Assembly (NCBI RefSeq): GCF_050563545.1
Contig: NZ_JBNXUM010000037.1
Coordinates: 1 to 64,000 of the forward strand
Reading direction: 5' to 3'
DNA from: Falsiroseomonas sp050563545
Lineage (GTDB): Bacteria; Pseudomonadota; Alphaproteobacteria; Acetobacterales; Acetobacteraceae
DNA length: 64,000 nucleotides
Below, one piece after another: positions 16,707 to 24,398 of this stretch. Within the stretch, counting starts at the first letter, position 1; each line of letters opens with the position of its first letter. A program made the position numbers and the translations under genes. The notes beneath the pieces were generated by a model. It searched no databases, was not told where the DNA came from, and saw nothing but the letters and a program-made list of their open reading frames with translations.

Positions 16707-18407
16707 CTATCCCAGCAGCGCGTCGTGGTGGCCGTGCTGCGGCGTGACAGCCGCGGCGTGGTCGTCCAGCGCCGCGACGTCCAGCTTCGCGGCGAGGCCG
16801 GGCGGCAGGTCGCCGCCCTGCTCGTAGCGCGCGGCCAGCACGCGGAACAGCCCCGTCGGCGCCGGATCCGGCGCGAAGCCGAGCACCGCGACGGGGTCCT
16901 CCGGCATCGGCGCGGCCACGATCGCCGGTTCGACGGCCGCGATCTCCACCGGCCTGTCCAGGGTCGCCGCGGTGGCGACGGGCGACGCGGTAGCGATCGC
17001 CGCGCCGCCGGCTGCCGCATCGGTGGCCGCCAGCGAGACGCCGGGCGTCGCATCCGCCTTGTCATGGCCGAGCGCGAGGCCGAGCCCGTTCGACGCGTCA
17101 TTCGCCTGCGCGACCGCGACCACCGCCGGTCCGGACGGCGTCGCATCCGCCTTGTCATGGCCGAGCGCCAGGCCGAGCACGCCATCCGACTGCGCGACCG
17201 TGACCACCGCCGGTCCGGACGGCGTCGCATCCGCCTTGTCATGCCCGAGCGCCAGGCCGAGCCCATGCGACCCGTCATCCGCCTGCGCCGCCGCGGCAAC
17301 GGCCTGACCCGGCGGCGTCGCCGCCTTGTCATGCCCGAGCGCGAGGCCGAGCCCATGCGACCCGTCATCCGCCTGCGCCGCCGCGGCAACGGCCTGACCC
17401 GGCGGCGTCGCCGCCGCCGCCACGGCAACGGCCTGTCCCGGCGGCGTCGCATCCGTCTTGTCATGCCCGGGCGCGAGGCCGGGACCGTGCGACGAATCCT
17501 CCGCCTGCTGGCCCGATGCGACAGCGGGCGCGGGCGACGCCTCCGCCCTGGCCTGCCCGTGTGCGGGACCGGTCCCCGCCGAGGCGACGGCGATGGCCGC
17601 GGCCTCCTCGGTATGCTGGGCCGCGGCCACGGCGAGGCCAGGCGCATGGCCTTCGGGCGCGGCATCCCCCGCCCGCTGCGCCGGCGCCGAACTGCCGGCC
17701 GTCACGTCCATGACCACGTCCATCGGCGCGCTCGCCGCTGCGACGACGACCGGCGTCACCGGCACGGCCGAGGGCGGCGCGCCCGACGCCGCCTCGACGG
17801 GCGGTGTCCAATGAAGCGCGACGCTCGCCATGCTCGGCGCGGGCGCGGCCTCGGCGGCAAGGACCGGCGTGACCGGCGGCAACTCCACCACGGCGAGCGC
17901 GGGCAAGGCGGCGGCCAGCGTTTCCGGCGTGGCCGCGCCGAGCGGCGCGACTGCCATGTCGGCAGCCGCCGCAATCGGCAGCACGATCGCATGACCGTTG
18001 GCGGCGAGGGGCATGATCGGCTCGGCACCGCTCGCCGCTGTCAGGATGGGCAGCGCGCCGGTCACGCCGGCTTCCGCGATCCCGCCATCGCCACGCGTCG
18101 CCGCGGCTTCGCGGATCGCGACGTCGTCGGTCAGGCCGGGCTCGAAATCCCAGCCAAAGGGGCGCGAAGCGGACGCCGCGTCGCCCGCCCGCCAGGACGT
18201 CTCGACATGGCCGAGGCCGAGCAGCGCCGCGGCGAGCAGGCCGAACCCCGCGAGGTCGCGTGGCGCGGGCCCGATCTGTTCCTGCCGGCGCTTCGCGCTC
18301 TCCCACCGCAGGCGGCTCTCGGCCTCTTCATGCGCGGTGAAGACCGGCCCCTTCGGCTGCTCGAAGAAGGGCGCGTCCACTTCCGCCCGACCACGTCCGT
18401 CCGCCAT
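16707..18407 (-). CDS. Membrane-anchored Ala-rich protein with His/Asp tandem repeats
   Basis: No family recognised. From the ATG at 18407 the protein has 566 residues: a charged cytoplasmic N-terminus (1-50), one hydrophobic helix (about 51-68), then a very Ala/Val/Pro-rich region. At about residues 312-455 it carries five imperfect repeats of about 30 residues, each centred on L-G-L-A-L-G-H-D-K-A-D-A-T-P. A more ordinary segment follows (D-P-V-A-V-L-G-F, L-F-R-V-L-A-A-R-Y), ending in a His-rich tail H-G-H-H-D. Composition suggests an extended or filamentous extracytoplasmic protein. The longer in-frame start at 18500 adds unlikely basic sequence. The opposite strand is also open, but that frame is Arg-rich and looks like a shadow. 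Confidence 0.6.
   Translation of the reverse strand: MADGRGRAEVDAPFFEQPKGPVFTAHEEAESRLRWESAKRRQEQIGPAPRDLAGFGLLAAALLGLGHVETSWRAGDAASASRPFGWDFEPGLTDDVAIREAAATRGDGGIAEAGVTGALPILTAASGAEPIMPLAANGHAIVLPIAAAADMAVAPLGAATPETLAAALPALAVVELPPVTPVLAAEAAPAPSMASVALHWTPPVEAASGAPPSAVPVTPVVVAAASAPMDVVMDVTAGSSAPAQRAGDAAPEGHAPGLAVAAAQHTEEAAAIAVASAGTGPAHGQARAEASPAPAVASGQQAEDSSHGPGLAPGHDKTDATPPGQAVAVAAAATPPGQAVAAAAQADDGSHGLGLALGHDKAATPPGQAVAAAAQADDGSHGLGLALGHDKADATPSGPAVVTVAQSDGVLGLALGHDKADATPSGPAVVAVAQANDASNGLGLALGHDKADATPGVSLAATDAAAGGAAIATASPVATAATLDRPVEIAAVEPAIVAAPMPEDPVAVLGFAPDPAPTGLFRVLAARYEQGGDLPPGLAAKLDVAALDDHAAAVTPQHGHHDALLG
17047..17470. repeat. About 90-bp in-frame tandem repeats
   Basis: The block GTCATG(C/G)CCGAGCGC recurs at about 17061, 17154, 17238, 17328 and 17460, giving steps of 93, 84, 90 and 132 bases. 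All are multiples of three. The copies near 17231 and 17321 are nearly identical over their whole length, which indicates recent duplication. The 132-base step contains an extra partial unit. Confidence 0.85.
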
Positions 18408-18536
18408 GCGCCGTCTCCCGTGCTGGATCGCGCCCACCCAACGCGGCGGCGCGACGAAGGGGAAGCGGTTCGGGACGGTCGTTGCGATGCGTATGGCCAC
18501 GCCTGCGTGAGGAACTTACCTCGCGCGGCCCTCGTT

Positions 18537-18552
18537 CGCCGGCAGGCCGGCG
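18537..18552 (-). terminator. Possible terminator hairpin after the flavin monooxygenase gene
   Basis: A perfect 7-bp stem (18537-18543 with 18546-18552) with a 2-base loop lies just past the monooxygenase stop at 18555. No T-run follows, so the call is weak. Confidence 0.28.
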
Positions 18553-18554
18553 CG

Positions 18555-19898
18555 TCACCGCCAGCGATGCGCCGCGGCGGGATGGCCGTCGGGCAGGCGC
18601 GCCGCGCCGAACAGCTTCTCGCGGTAGGTGCCCGGCGCGTAGGCCGTCTTGTAGAGGCCCCGCTCCTGCAGCACCGGCACCACAAGGTCCACGAAGGCGT
18701 CCAGGCACTCCGGCATGACGGTGCGGGAGAGGTTGAAGCCGTCCACATCGGCTTCCTCCACCCAGCGCTGCAGCGCATCCGCGACCTGGCGGGGATCGCC
18801 GACGATCGGCGGCTGGCGGCTGCCGAGGACGGATTGTTCCAGCAGCTTGCGCTTGGTCCAGGCTGGTCCGGCGACCTTGGCCATCGCCTCGACATTCGAC
18901 CGGATGGCCTGCGTCGGCCCGGCCTGCACGGGTTCGTCCATGCCATATCGGGAGAAATCGATGCCGAGCGAGGCGGAGGCGTGGGCCAGCGTGCCTTCGG
19001 CATCGGCGTGCGAGGCGTAGTCCGCCAGTAGGTCGCGCGCTTCCTTTTCGGTCCGTCCCACCACGACGGTCGCGCCGGCGAAGACCTGCACGGGCCGTGG
19101 CGCCGCGCGGGCGCGGATGTCGTCCACGATCCGCCGCACCACCGCCGGCGCGGTGCCGTTAGCGAACACGCATTCCGCATGGGTAGCGGCGAAGCGCCGC
19201 CCGCGATCGGACGCGCCGGCCTGGTAGAGCACCGGCGTGCGCTGCGGCGAGGGCTCGCAGAGATGCATCGCCTCGATCCTGTATTGCCGGCCGTGATGCG
19301 CAATCCGGCGCACCCGCGCGGGATCGGTGAAGAGGTGGCCCGCGGTGTCGCGCTTCACCGCGTCGTCCGCCCAGCTGCCTTCCCACAGCGCATAGACCGC
19401 GTCCATGTACTCGTCCGCCAGGTCATAGCGGTCGTCATGCGCCATCTGCTGGTCGTAGCCGAGCGCGCGCGCCGCGCTGTCGAGGTAGCCCGTGACGATG
19501 TTCCAGCCGATCCGCCCGTCGGTCAGGTGATCGAGCGTGCTCATCCGGCGGGCAAAGAGATAGGGCGGCTCGTAGGCCGTGTTCGACGTCACGCCGAAGC
19601 CGAGATGCGTCGTCACGCCGGCCATCGCCGGGATGGTCAGCATCGGATCGAGCAGCGGCACCTGCGCCGCTGCGCGCAGCGCCGCATCGGGGCTGCCGCC
19701 ATAGACGTCGTAGATGCCGAGCACATCGGCCAGGAACAGCCCGTCGAAGAGCCCCCGCTCCAGCCGCTTGGCCAGGTCCGTCCAGTGATCGAGCCGGTTG
19801 TAGTGGCGCGCATTGTCGCGGAGATGCGTCCACATCCCCTGCTGGATGTGGCCGGGGGTGGCCATGTCGAAGGCGTTCAGCCGGATCTGTCGGGGCAT
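18555..19898 (-). CDS. NtaA/SnaA/DszA-family flavin-dependent monooxygenase
   Basis: A 447-residue two-component FMNH2-dependent monooxygenase of the nitrilotriacetate/alkanesulfonate-like LLM subgroup. Typical features are the L-N-A-F-D-M start, H-W-T-D-L-A-K-R-L-E-R-G-L-F-D near residue 40, the S-T-L-D-H-L-T-D-G-R-I-G-W-N-I-V-T-G-Y segment and L-Y-Q-A-G-A-S. Enzymes of this group oxidise chelators, thiophenes or sulfur compounds; this substrate is unknown and no flavin reductase is adjacent. The ATG at 19898 (M-P-R-Q-I) starts the conserved region. The gene is divergent from the carbamoylase gene with 78 bases between. Confidence 0.87.
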   Translation of the reverse strand: MPRQIRLNAFDMATPGHIQQGMWTHLRDNARHYNRLDHWTDLAKRLERGLFDGLFLADVLGIYDVYGGSPDAALRAAAQVPLLDPMLTIPAMAGVTTHLGFGVTSNTAYEPPYLFARRMSTLDHLTDGRIGWNIVTGYLDSAARALGYDQQMAHDDRYDLADEYMDAVYALWEGSWADDAVKRDTAGHLFTDPARVRRIAHHGRQYRIEAMHLCEPSPQRTPVLYQAGASDRGRRFAATHAECVFANGTAPAVVRRIVDDIRARAAPRPVQVFAGATVVVGRTEKEARDLLADYASHADAEGTLAHASASLGIDFSRYGMDEPVQAGPTQAIRSNVEAMAKVAGPAWTKRKLLEQSVLGSRQPPIVGDPRQVADALQRWVEEADVDGFNLSRTVMPECLDAFVDLVVPVLQERGLYKTAYAPGTYREKLFGAARLPDGHPAAAHRWR

Positions 19899-19976
19899 GC
19901 ACGCGATGCTGCCAAATCCCCGCCTGCTGCACAAACCGCCGCGGCGCGATTATCCTGCGCGCGCAGGAGAGAACCC

Positions 19977-20912
19977 ATGCCCCGCATCCTCACCATTGCC
20001 GCCGCGCAGATGGGCCCGATCCAGCGCAGCCGTTCCCGCCGCGACGTGGTGGAGCGGCTCATCGTCCTGATGCGCGACGCCGCCGCCATGGGCTGCCAGC
20101 TCATCGTCTACCCCGAGGCGACGCTGACCGCCTTCTTCCCGCATTGGTGGATCGAGGACGAGGCCGAGCTCGATGCCTGGTTCGAGCAGGAGATGCCGTC
20201 CAACGAGACCGCGCCGCTCTTCGCGGAGGCGAAGCGTCTCGGCATCGGCTTCCACCTCGGCTATTGCGAGATCGCGCGCGACGCCGGCCGCAAGCGCCGC
20301 TTCAACACCGCTGTTCTGGTCGGCCCCGACGGCGCGATGATCGGCAAGTACCGCAAGATCCACCTGCCCGGCCACGCGGACCACGAGCCCTGGCGCCCCT
20401 TCCAGAACCTGGAGAAGCGCTACTTCGAGGTCGGCGACCTCGGCTGGCCGGCCTGGCGCGCCTTCGGCGGCGTCGTCGGGATGATGATCTGCAACGATCG
20501 CCGCTGGCCGGAGGCTTGGCGCGTGCTCGGGCTGCAGGGCACGGAGCTGGTGCTGCTGGGCTACAACACGCCGCGCCACGATCCCACGACGCCGCAGCAC
20601 GACCGGCTGGCGGAGTTCCACAACGCGCTCTCCATGCAGGCCGGCGCCTACCAGAACGGGTGCTGGGTGGTCGGCGTCGCCAAGGCCGGCATCGAGGAAG
20701 GCATCGGTCAGATCGGCGGTTCCTGCATCATTGCGCCGACGGGCGAGATCGTGGCCCAGGCCCTCACCGAGGCCGACGAGCTGGTCGTCGCGCGCTGCGA
20801 CCTCGATGCCGCGACGCCGATTAAGCAGGGCATCTTCAACTTCGCCCGGCACCGCCGGCCGGAGCACTACCGCATGATTGTCGAACGCACCGGCGCGACG
20901 CCGCCAGCCTGA
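19977..20912 (+). CDS. N-carbamoyl-D-amino-acid hydrolase
   Basis: Nitrilase-superfamily enzyme that releases CO2 and ammonia from N-carbamoyl-D-amino acids, the second step of hydantoin breakdown. Its 311 residues are close to the known enzyme (about 304). The catalytic triad is at the expected numbers: Glu47 in Y-P-E-A-T-L, Lys127 in K-Y-R-K-I-H-L and Cys172 in M-M-I-C-N-D-R-R-W-P-E. An A-G-A-Q-M-G-like N-terminus and S-x-H-W-x-P-like loop agree. A GGAGAG site precedes the ATG. A CMD-family gene starts 10 bases later, so the two are probably co-transcribed. Confidence 0.9.
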   Translation: MPRILTIAAAQMGPIQRSRSRRDVVERLIVLMRDAAAMGCQLIVYPEATLTAFFPHWWIEDEAELDAWFEQEMPSNETAPLFAEAKRLGIGFHLGYCEIARDAGRKRRFNTAVLVGPDGAMIGKYRKIHLPGHADHEPWRPFQNLEKRYFEVGDLGWPAWRAFGGVVGMMICNDRRWPEAWRVLGLQGTELVLLGYNTPRHDPTTPQHDRLAEFHNALSMQAGAYQNGCWVVGVAKAGIEEGIGQIGGSCIIAPTGEIVAQALTEADELVVARCDLDAATPIKQGIFNFARHRRPEHYRMIVERTGATPPA

Positions 20913-20917
20913 GGAGG
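20911..20917 (+). promoter_or_regulatory. Shine-Dalgarno site that fixes a TTG start
   Basis: GAGGAGG lies 5 bases before TTG 20923, overlapping the stop codon of the carbamoylase gene. The frame stays open to 20878, but this strong site argues for TTG as the real start of the CMD-family protein. Confidence 0.7.
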
Positions 20918-20922
20918 TTTCG

Positions 20923-21465
20923 TTGGCAAGGCTGCCCTATCGCGACGCCGCCGATCTGCGGCCCGAGGACCGCGACCTGCTGGTCCGTCCCGTCAACATC
21001 TACCGCGCCATGGTCAACGCGCCCGGCATCACGCGCGCCTTCCAGGTCCTAGCCAACCAGATCCGGCACGAGAGCAGGCTGGATCCGCGTCTGCGCGAGG
21101 TCGCGATCCTGCAGATCGCCTGGTCCGTGCGCTCGGCCTATGAATGGTCGCACCACGTCAAGATCGGCCGCACCTTCGGCGTCACCGAGTCCGATCTTCG
21201 CGCGATTTCCACGAACGACGACACCGCGCTGGACCCCCAGACCCGCGCCATCCGCCGCGCCGCGCAGGCAATCGCGGAAGTCGGCGACGTCGCCGACGCC
21301 GCGCTGTCGGGGCTGCGCGCTTTCCTCGACGAGGAACGCCTGACCGAACTGCTGCTGACCTGCGGCATCTATGTCGGCCTGGCGCGCTTCCTCCACGTCA
21401 CGCGGGTGGAGGTGGAGGAGGAGTACGCGAAGGAACTGAAGGAATACCCCCTCCCGCAAAGCTGA
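20923..21465 (+). CDS. Carboxymuconolactone decarboxylase-family protein (1 of 2)
   Basis: A 180-residue alpha-helical protein of the CMD/AhpD-like superfamily, starting at TTG behind a strong ribosome site. The conserved helix pair is visible as L-R-E-V-A-I-L-Q-I-A-W, then E-W-S-H-H-V-K-I-G-R and a C-terminal E-L-L-L-T-C-G-I-Y-V-G. It lacks the C-x-x-C of AhpD, so it is not a thiol peroxidase. CMD proteins of this kind act on lactones or have unknown roles. Its place directly behind the carbamoylase suggests a shared pathway. Confidence 0.83.
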   Translation: MARLPYRDAADLRPEDRDLLVRPVNIYRAMVNAPGITRAFQVLANQIRHESRLDPRLREVAILQIAWSVRSAYEWSHHVKIGRTFGVTESDLRAISTNDDTALDPQTRAIRRAAQAIAEVGDVADAALSGLRAFLDEERLTELLLTCGIYVGLARFLHVTRVEVEEEYAKELKEYPLPQS

Positions 21466-21467
21466 AT

Positions 21468-21537
21468 CCCTCTCCCGCTTGCGGGTGAGGGATGGGCCCC
21501 GCGCCACGCAGCGGCGCGGGAGGGTGGGGGTGAGCGC
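21468..21537. repeat. Dispersed palindromic element, copy A; possible bidirectional terminator
   Basis: About 70 bases starting CCCTCTCCCGC and ending GTGGGGGTGAGCGC. The first 24 bases form a near-perfect stem-loop (CCCTC-T-CCCGC paired with GCGGG-T-GAGGG). It lies between convergent genes and is nearly identical to the element at 29921-29991. Confidence 0.8.
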
Positions 21538-21540
21538 CGC

Positions 21541-22083
21541 CTAAACCACCACGTCGATCCCCACTCCCATCCGCCCCACGATATCCTTCTTATCCAGATC
21601 CGGCCCCCGCGCCTCGTTCCCCACCTTCATCGTTAGATCCCGCGCCGTATCTCGCCTGATCAGGATGCAGACATTCGCGACATCCCCCACCGCGAAGGGA
21701 AACTCGTGCCAGGTGCCGAGATGCAGCATCAGCCCGGCGCTGCCGTCGAACAGGAACGCCCGCGCCGCCTCCAGATCCGGCAACTCGCCTTCGCCAGGCG
21801 GCGCCAGCACCATCGCGAAGGGCGTCCCCAGCGGAAAGAAGCTCTGCGTGTGCAGGAAGTGCCTCTCCATCCACGACACGCGCATCGCCCGCCGCTCGAT
21901 GGTCGCGACCGAGATCTCCAGCGTGTCGTCGCCGACAAAGCGCCCTGGCTTCCTGATCGCGACCGTGTCTCCGTAGAACGGGCTCCGGATCACCGGCGCC
22001 TCCGCCTCCGGCGACAGCAGCGTCCCGAAGGGCGCGATAGTTGCGACTGTCGCCGGTTCCGCCTTCAGCCTCAGCGTCCTCAC
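21541..22083 (-). CDS. Ureidoglycolate lyase (AllA)-like protein
   Basis: A 180-residue cupin-type protein of the AllA family, which splits ureidoglycolate into glyoxylate and urea. Family features are A-T-I-A-P-F-G near the N-terminus, M-E-R-H-F-L-H-T-Q-S-F-F-P-L-G and G-T-W-H-E-F-P-F. A related sugar-acid role is possible, because AllA-fold proteins also occur in non-ureide pathways. It is the last gene of the OYE-GMC operon and overlaps the upstream small-subunit gene by 4 bases. That position argues for a role tied to the GMC dehydrogenase rather than to allantoin. Confidence 0.75.
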   Translation of the reverse strand: MRTLRLKAEPATVATIAPFGTLLSPEAEAPVIRSPFYGDTVAIRKPGRFVGDDTLEISVATIERRAMRVSWMERHFLHTQSFFPLGTPFAMVLAPPGEGELPDLEAARAFLFDGSAGLMLHLGTWHEFPFAVGDVANVCILIRRDTARDLTMKVGNEARGPDLDKKDIVGRMGVGIDVVV

Positions 22084-22445
22084 GCCGGCCTCCAGAACGG
22101 CGCGCGTTTCCGCTGAGTCTCCAGCAGGCTTTCGTCGAAGGGCGGCAACTCATAACCCAGCGGCTGCGGCGGCCGCGCCTCGTAGCCCGTCACGCTTTCC
22201 AGCACCGCGCGCACGGCGGGGTGCGTGTAGTAGGCTAGGTAGACGGCGGACACCAACCGCTCGAACGCCGCGGGCTGCGCTGCTTCCACCGCCCGCAGCG
22301 TCTCTTCGTCACCAGCGACGAAGCCCGCCGGCAGCGCGGCAATCACCGGCGCCGCCTCTGTCGCCAGGTCGATCCCGTCCAGCGATCCCGCCGACGGCCA
22401 GTCCGTGTCCCCCGGCAGCAGCGTGTCGAGCAGTGCCGTCAGCAT
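22080..22445 (-). CDS. Small protein, gluconate 2-dehydrogenase subunit 3-like
   Basis: A 121-residue protein starting at ATG 22445, where TGATG links it to the GMC stop. It contains D-T-L-L-P-G-D-T-D-W-P-S-A-G near the start, a Y-L-A-Y-Y-T-H-P-A-V segment and a C-terminal P-P-F-D-E-S-L-L-E. This matches the small helper subunits that accompany GMC-type dehydrogenases. No Tat or Sec signal is seen, although such subunits usually carry a Tat signal that exports the flavoprotein. The complex may therefore stay in the cytoplasm, or the signal may be missing from the predicted start. Confidence 0.62.
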   Translation of the reverse strand: MLTALLDTLLPGDTDWPSAGSLDGIDLATEAAPVIAALPAGFVAGDEETLRAVEAAQPAAFERLVSAVYLAYYTHPAVRAVLESVTGYEARPPQPLGYELPPFDESLLETQRKRAPFWRPA

Positions 22446-23974
22446 CACGCCTCTCCCTTCAGCCTGGCCGCGAGCCGCGTCGCAGCCCGCAGCGCGATCG
22501 CCTGGATCGTGGGCGTCGGGTTCACCGCGCCGGCCGTCGCGAAGACGCTGCCATCCACCACCACGATGTCCTTCGCGCCGTGCATCCGGCACTCCGCGTC
22601 CACGATGCTCGTAGCGGCATCACGGCCCATCCGCGCCGTGCCGAGGAAATGGAATCCCGCCGCCGCGACCAGCGGGTTCACCACGATCTCCGTTGCCCCG
22701 GCCTCGCGCAGAACCTCGCTCGCGCGGTCCACGCCATGCGCCAGCATCGCGCGCGCATTGTCGTCCAGCCGGTAATGCAGCCGCGGTGCCGGCAGCCCGT
22801 CCGAATCCGTCACGCGATCGTCCAGCGTCACGCGGTTCTCCGGGTCCGGCAGATCCTCGGCGGTGATGGTGACGCTGACGGAATGCCCGAAGGTCGCGAC
22901 GAAGCGCGCGTGATGCCCGCGCCCCCAGGGCACGCGCGCCATGTAGCCGCCGAGCGCGGTCTGGACGGGGCCCCCGCCGCGAAGCGCCTGCATCTGGTAG
23001 CCCCGACGGAATCCGCGCGCGGGATCGTCCTCGATGAATTCCTGGCTGAAGAGCGCGCAGGCGAAGGGCCCCTTGTGGCCGTCGAGCCGATCCGCGAATA
23101 GCCCCGTCACGATCGCCGTGGGGTGGTGCATGAGGTGCCGCCCCGTCGCCCATCCCCCGAGCCCGGAGGCCAGCAGAAGCCGCGGCGTGCCGAGCCCGCT
23201 CGCGGCCATCACCACCGCGCGCGCGGGCTGCACGCGCTTCTCGCCGTCGCGCACATAGACCACGCGCCCCGGCTCCACCCGCAACACCCGCGCCTGCGCG
23301 CGCAAATCAGTGCCAGCGGCCAGCGCGCGCGGCCACCACGTCACATCGGCCGAGGCCCGCGCATGCCGCGGACACCCGACGCCGCAAGGGCCGCAGAGAT
23401 TGCAGGCCTTGCGTCCCTCGCGCGCTTCCGTCAGCACCGCGGAATCCGACGGCCACCAGTGCCAGCCCAGCCGATCGAACGCCGCTGCCAGGCGCGCCGG
23501 TCCCGGCCCCAGCGGCAACGGCGCCTGCCGAGGCGCGCGCCGCGGTGGATTGGCGGGATCGCCCTGCAGCCCCGCGACGCCCGTCACCTCGTCCACCGCG
23601 TCGAAATACGGATCGAGATCGTCGTAGGCGATCGGCCATTCCCGGAAATCGCTCGGCCGCATCCGCGGGAAATGCGCGCCCCAGCGCAGCGTGGACCCGC
23701 CGACGCCCGTGTAGAGCGCCGGCTTGATCGGCGTGTCGTCCTCGACGACGGGATAGTCCGACGCCAGGCGCCGCACATTCGGATTGATGTGGAAGGTCGT
23801 CTGCAGCGCCTCCTCCCAGCGTGGTCCCAATGACGGCGACGCGCGCTGATCGAGCCACCCGCCCTGCTCCAGGCACACCACGCGCAGTCCCGCTTCCGCC
23901 AGCACCATCGCCGCCGCTGCGCCGGAAGCCCCGGCGCCGACGATCGCGACGTCGCAGGGCTCGTCCCGGATCAG
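22445..23974 (-). CDS. GMC-family FAD dehydrogenase (1 of 2)
   Basis: Oxidises an alcohol or sugar; acceptor unknown. About 509 residues from the proposed CTG start, which overlaps the CMD stop as CTGA; no ATG or GTG precedes the FAD motif G-A-G-A-S-G (12-17) in a sensible place. A four-cysteine cluster C191-x2-C194-x2-C197-x3-C201 resembles the Fe-S region of membrane glucose and gluconate dehydrogenases. The catalytic region has G-F-H-F-L-G-T-A-R-M-G and the C-terminal N-P-T-P-T-I-Q-A. It is coupled to the small-subunit gene downstream. The start is uncertain, the family is not. Confidence 0.85.
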   Translation of the reverse strand: MIRDEPCDVAIVGAGASGAAAAMVLAEAGLRVVCLEQGGWLDQRASPSLGPRWEEALQTTFHINPNVRRLASDYPVVEDDTPIKPALYTGVGGSTLRWGAHFPRMRPSDFREWPIAYDDLDPYFDAVDEVTGVAGLQGDPANPPRRAPRQAPLPLGPGPARLAAAFDRLGWHWWPSDSAVLTEAREGRKACNLCGPCGVGCPRHARASADVTWWPRALAAGTDLRAQARVLRVEPGRVVYVRDGEKRVQPARAVVMAASGLGTPRLLLASGLGGWATGRHLMHHPTAIVTGLFADRLDGHKGPFACALFSQEFIEDDPARGFRRGYQMQALRGGGPVQTALGGYMARVPWGRGHHARFVATFGHSVSVTITAEDLPDPENRVTLDDRVTDSDGLPAPRLHYRLDDNARAMLAHGVDRASEVLREAGATEIVVNPLVAAAGFHFLGTARMGRDAATSIVDAECRMHGAKDIVVVDGSVFATAGAVNPTPTIQAIALRAATRLAARLKGEA

Positions 23975-24381
23975 TCTTCCGCGTCCTTCTGCGGGACCCA
24001 GCCCTTGCCTTCGCGCATCTCCTGCATTGCGCGACAAAAACCCTCGAAGGCCGGCATGCCCGCGGGCAGGCCCGCCAGGAACGCGGCCTCCACCACTTCC
24101 TCGAAACTCGCGCCGTACTGCATCGCGCGCTTCGACGCCCATTCGATGCCCTCGCGATCGCCCTTCACCGCGGTGGTGATGCCGACCATGACGAGGAAGC
24201 GTGTCTTGAGATCGAGCGCGCGCCCTTCTGGCGGCCCGAAGATCACATGGCTCGCCAGCTCGCCATAGCGCCGCAGGAATTCCGGATTGCACTCCGCCAG
24301 CATCTCATGCAGCGGCAGCGTATAGCCGCGCACGTCGCGGATCTTCTTCAGCTCGGCTTCGCCTTCGGGCGTCATCGGCAT
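23971..24381 (-). CDS. Carboxymuconolactone decarboxylase-family protein (2 of 2)
   Basis: A 136-residue helical protein of the size of true gamma-carboxymuconolactone decarboxylase. Visible family features are L-D-L-K-T-R-F-L-V-M-V-G-I, the G-I-E-W-A-S-K-R-A helix and F-E-E-V-V-E-A-A-F-L-A-G. It lacks the AhpD C-x-x-C pair. It lies between the OYE gene (17-base gap) and the GMC gene (4-base overlap), so it very probably acts on an intermediate of the same pathway. Confidence 0.85.
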   Translation of the reverse strand: MPMTPEGEAELKKIRDVRGYTLPLHEMLAECNPEFLRRYGELASHVIFGPPEGRALDLKTRFLVMVGITTAVKGDREGIEWASKRAMQYGASFEEVVEAAFLAGLPAGMPAFEGFCRAMQEMREGKGWVPQKDAED

Positions 24382-24398
24382 TCGCGTGTTCTCCTGTC

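Noticed and set aside
17047..17470. CRISPR-like array
   Set aside because: Repeats of about 90 bases are adjacent with no unique spacers, remain in one reading frame, and have no cas genes nearby.
16725..19031. 768-codon plus-strand frame opposite the repeat protein
   Set aside because: Arg-rich low-complexity translation running on through a second gene (the flavin monooxygenase) on the other strand. The minus-strand repeat protein has a start, a membrane helix and a plausible end.
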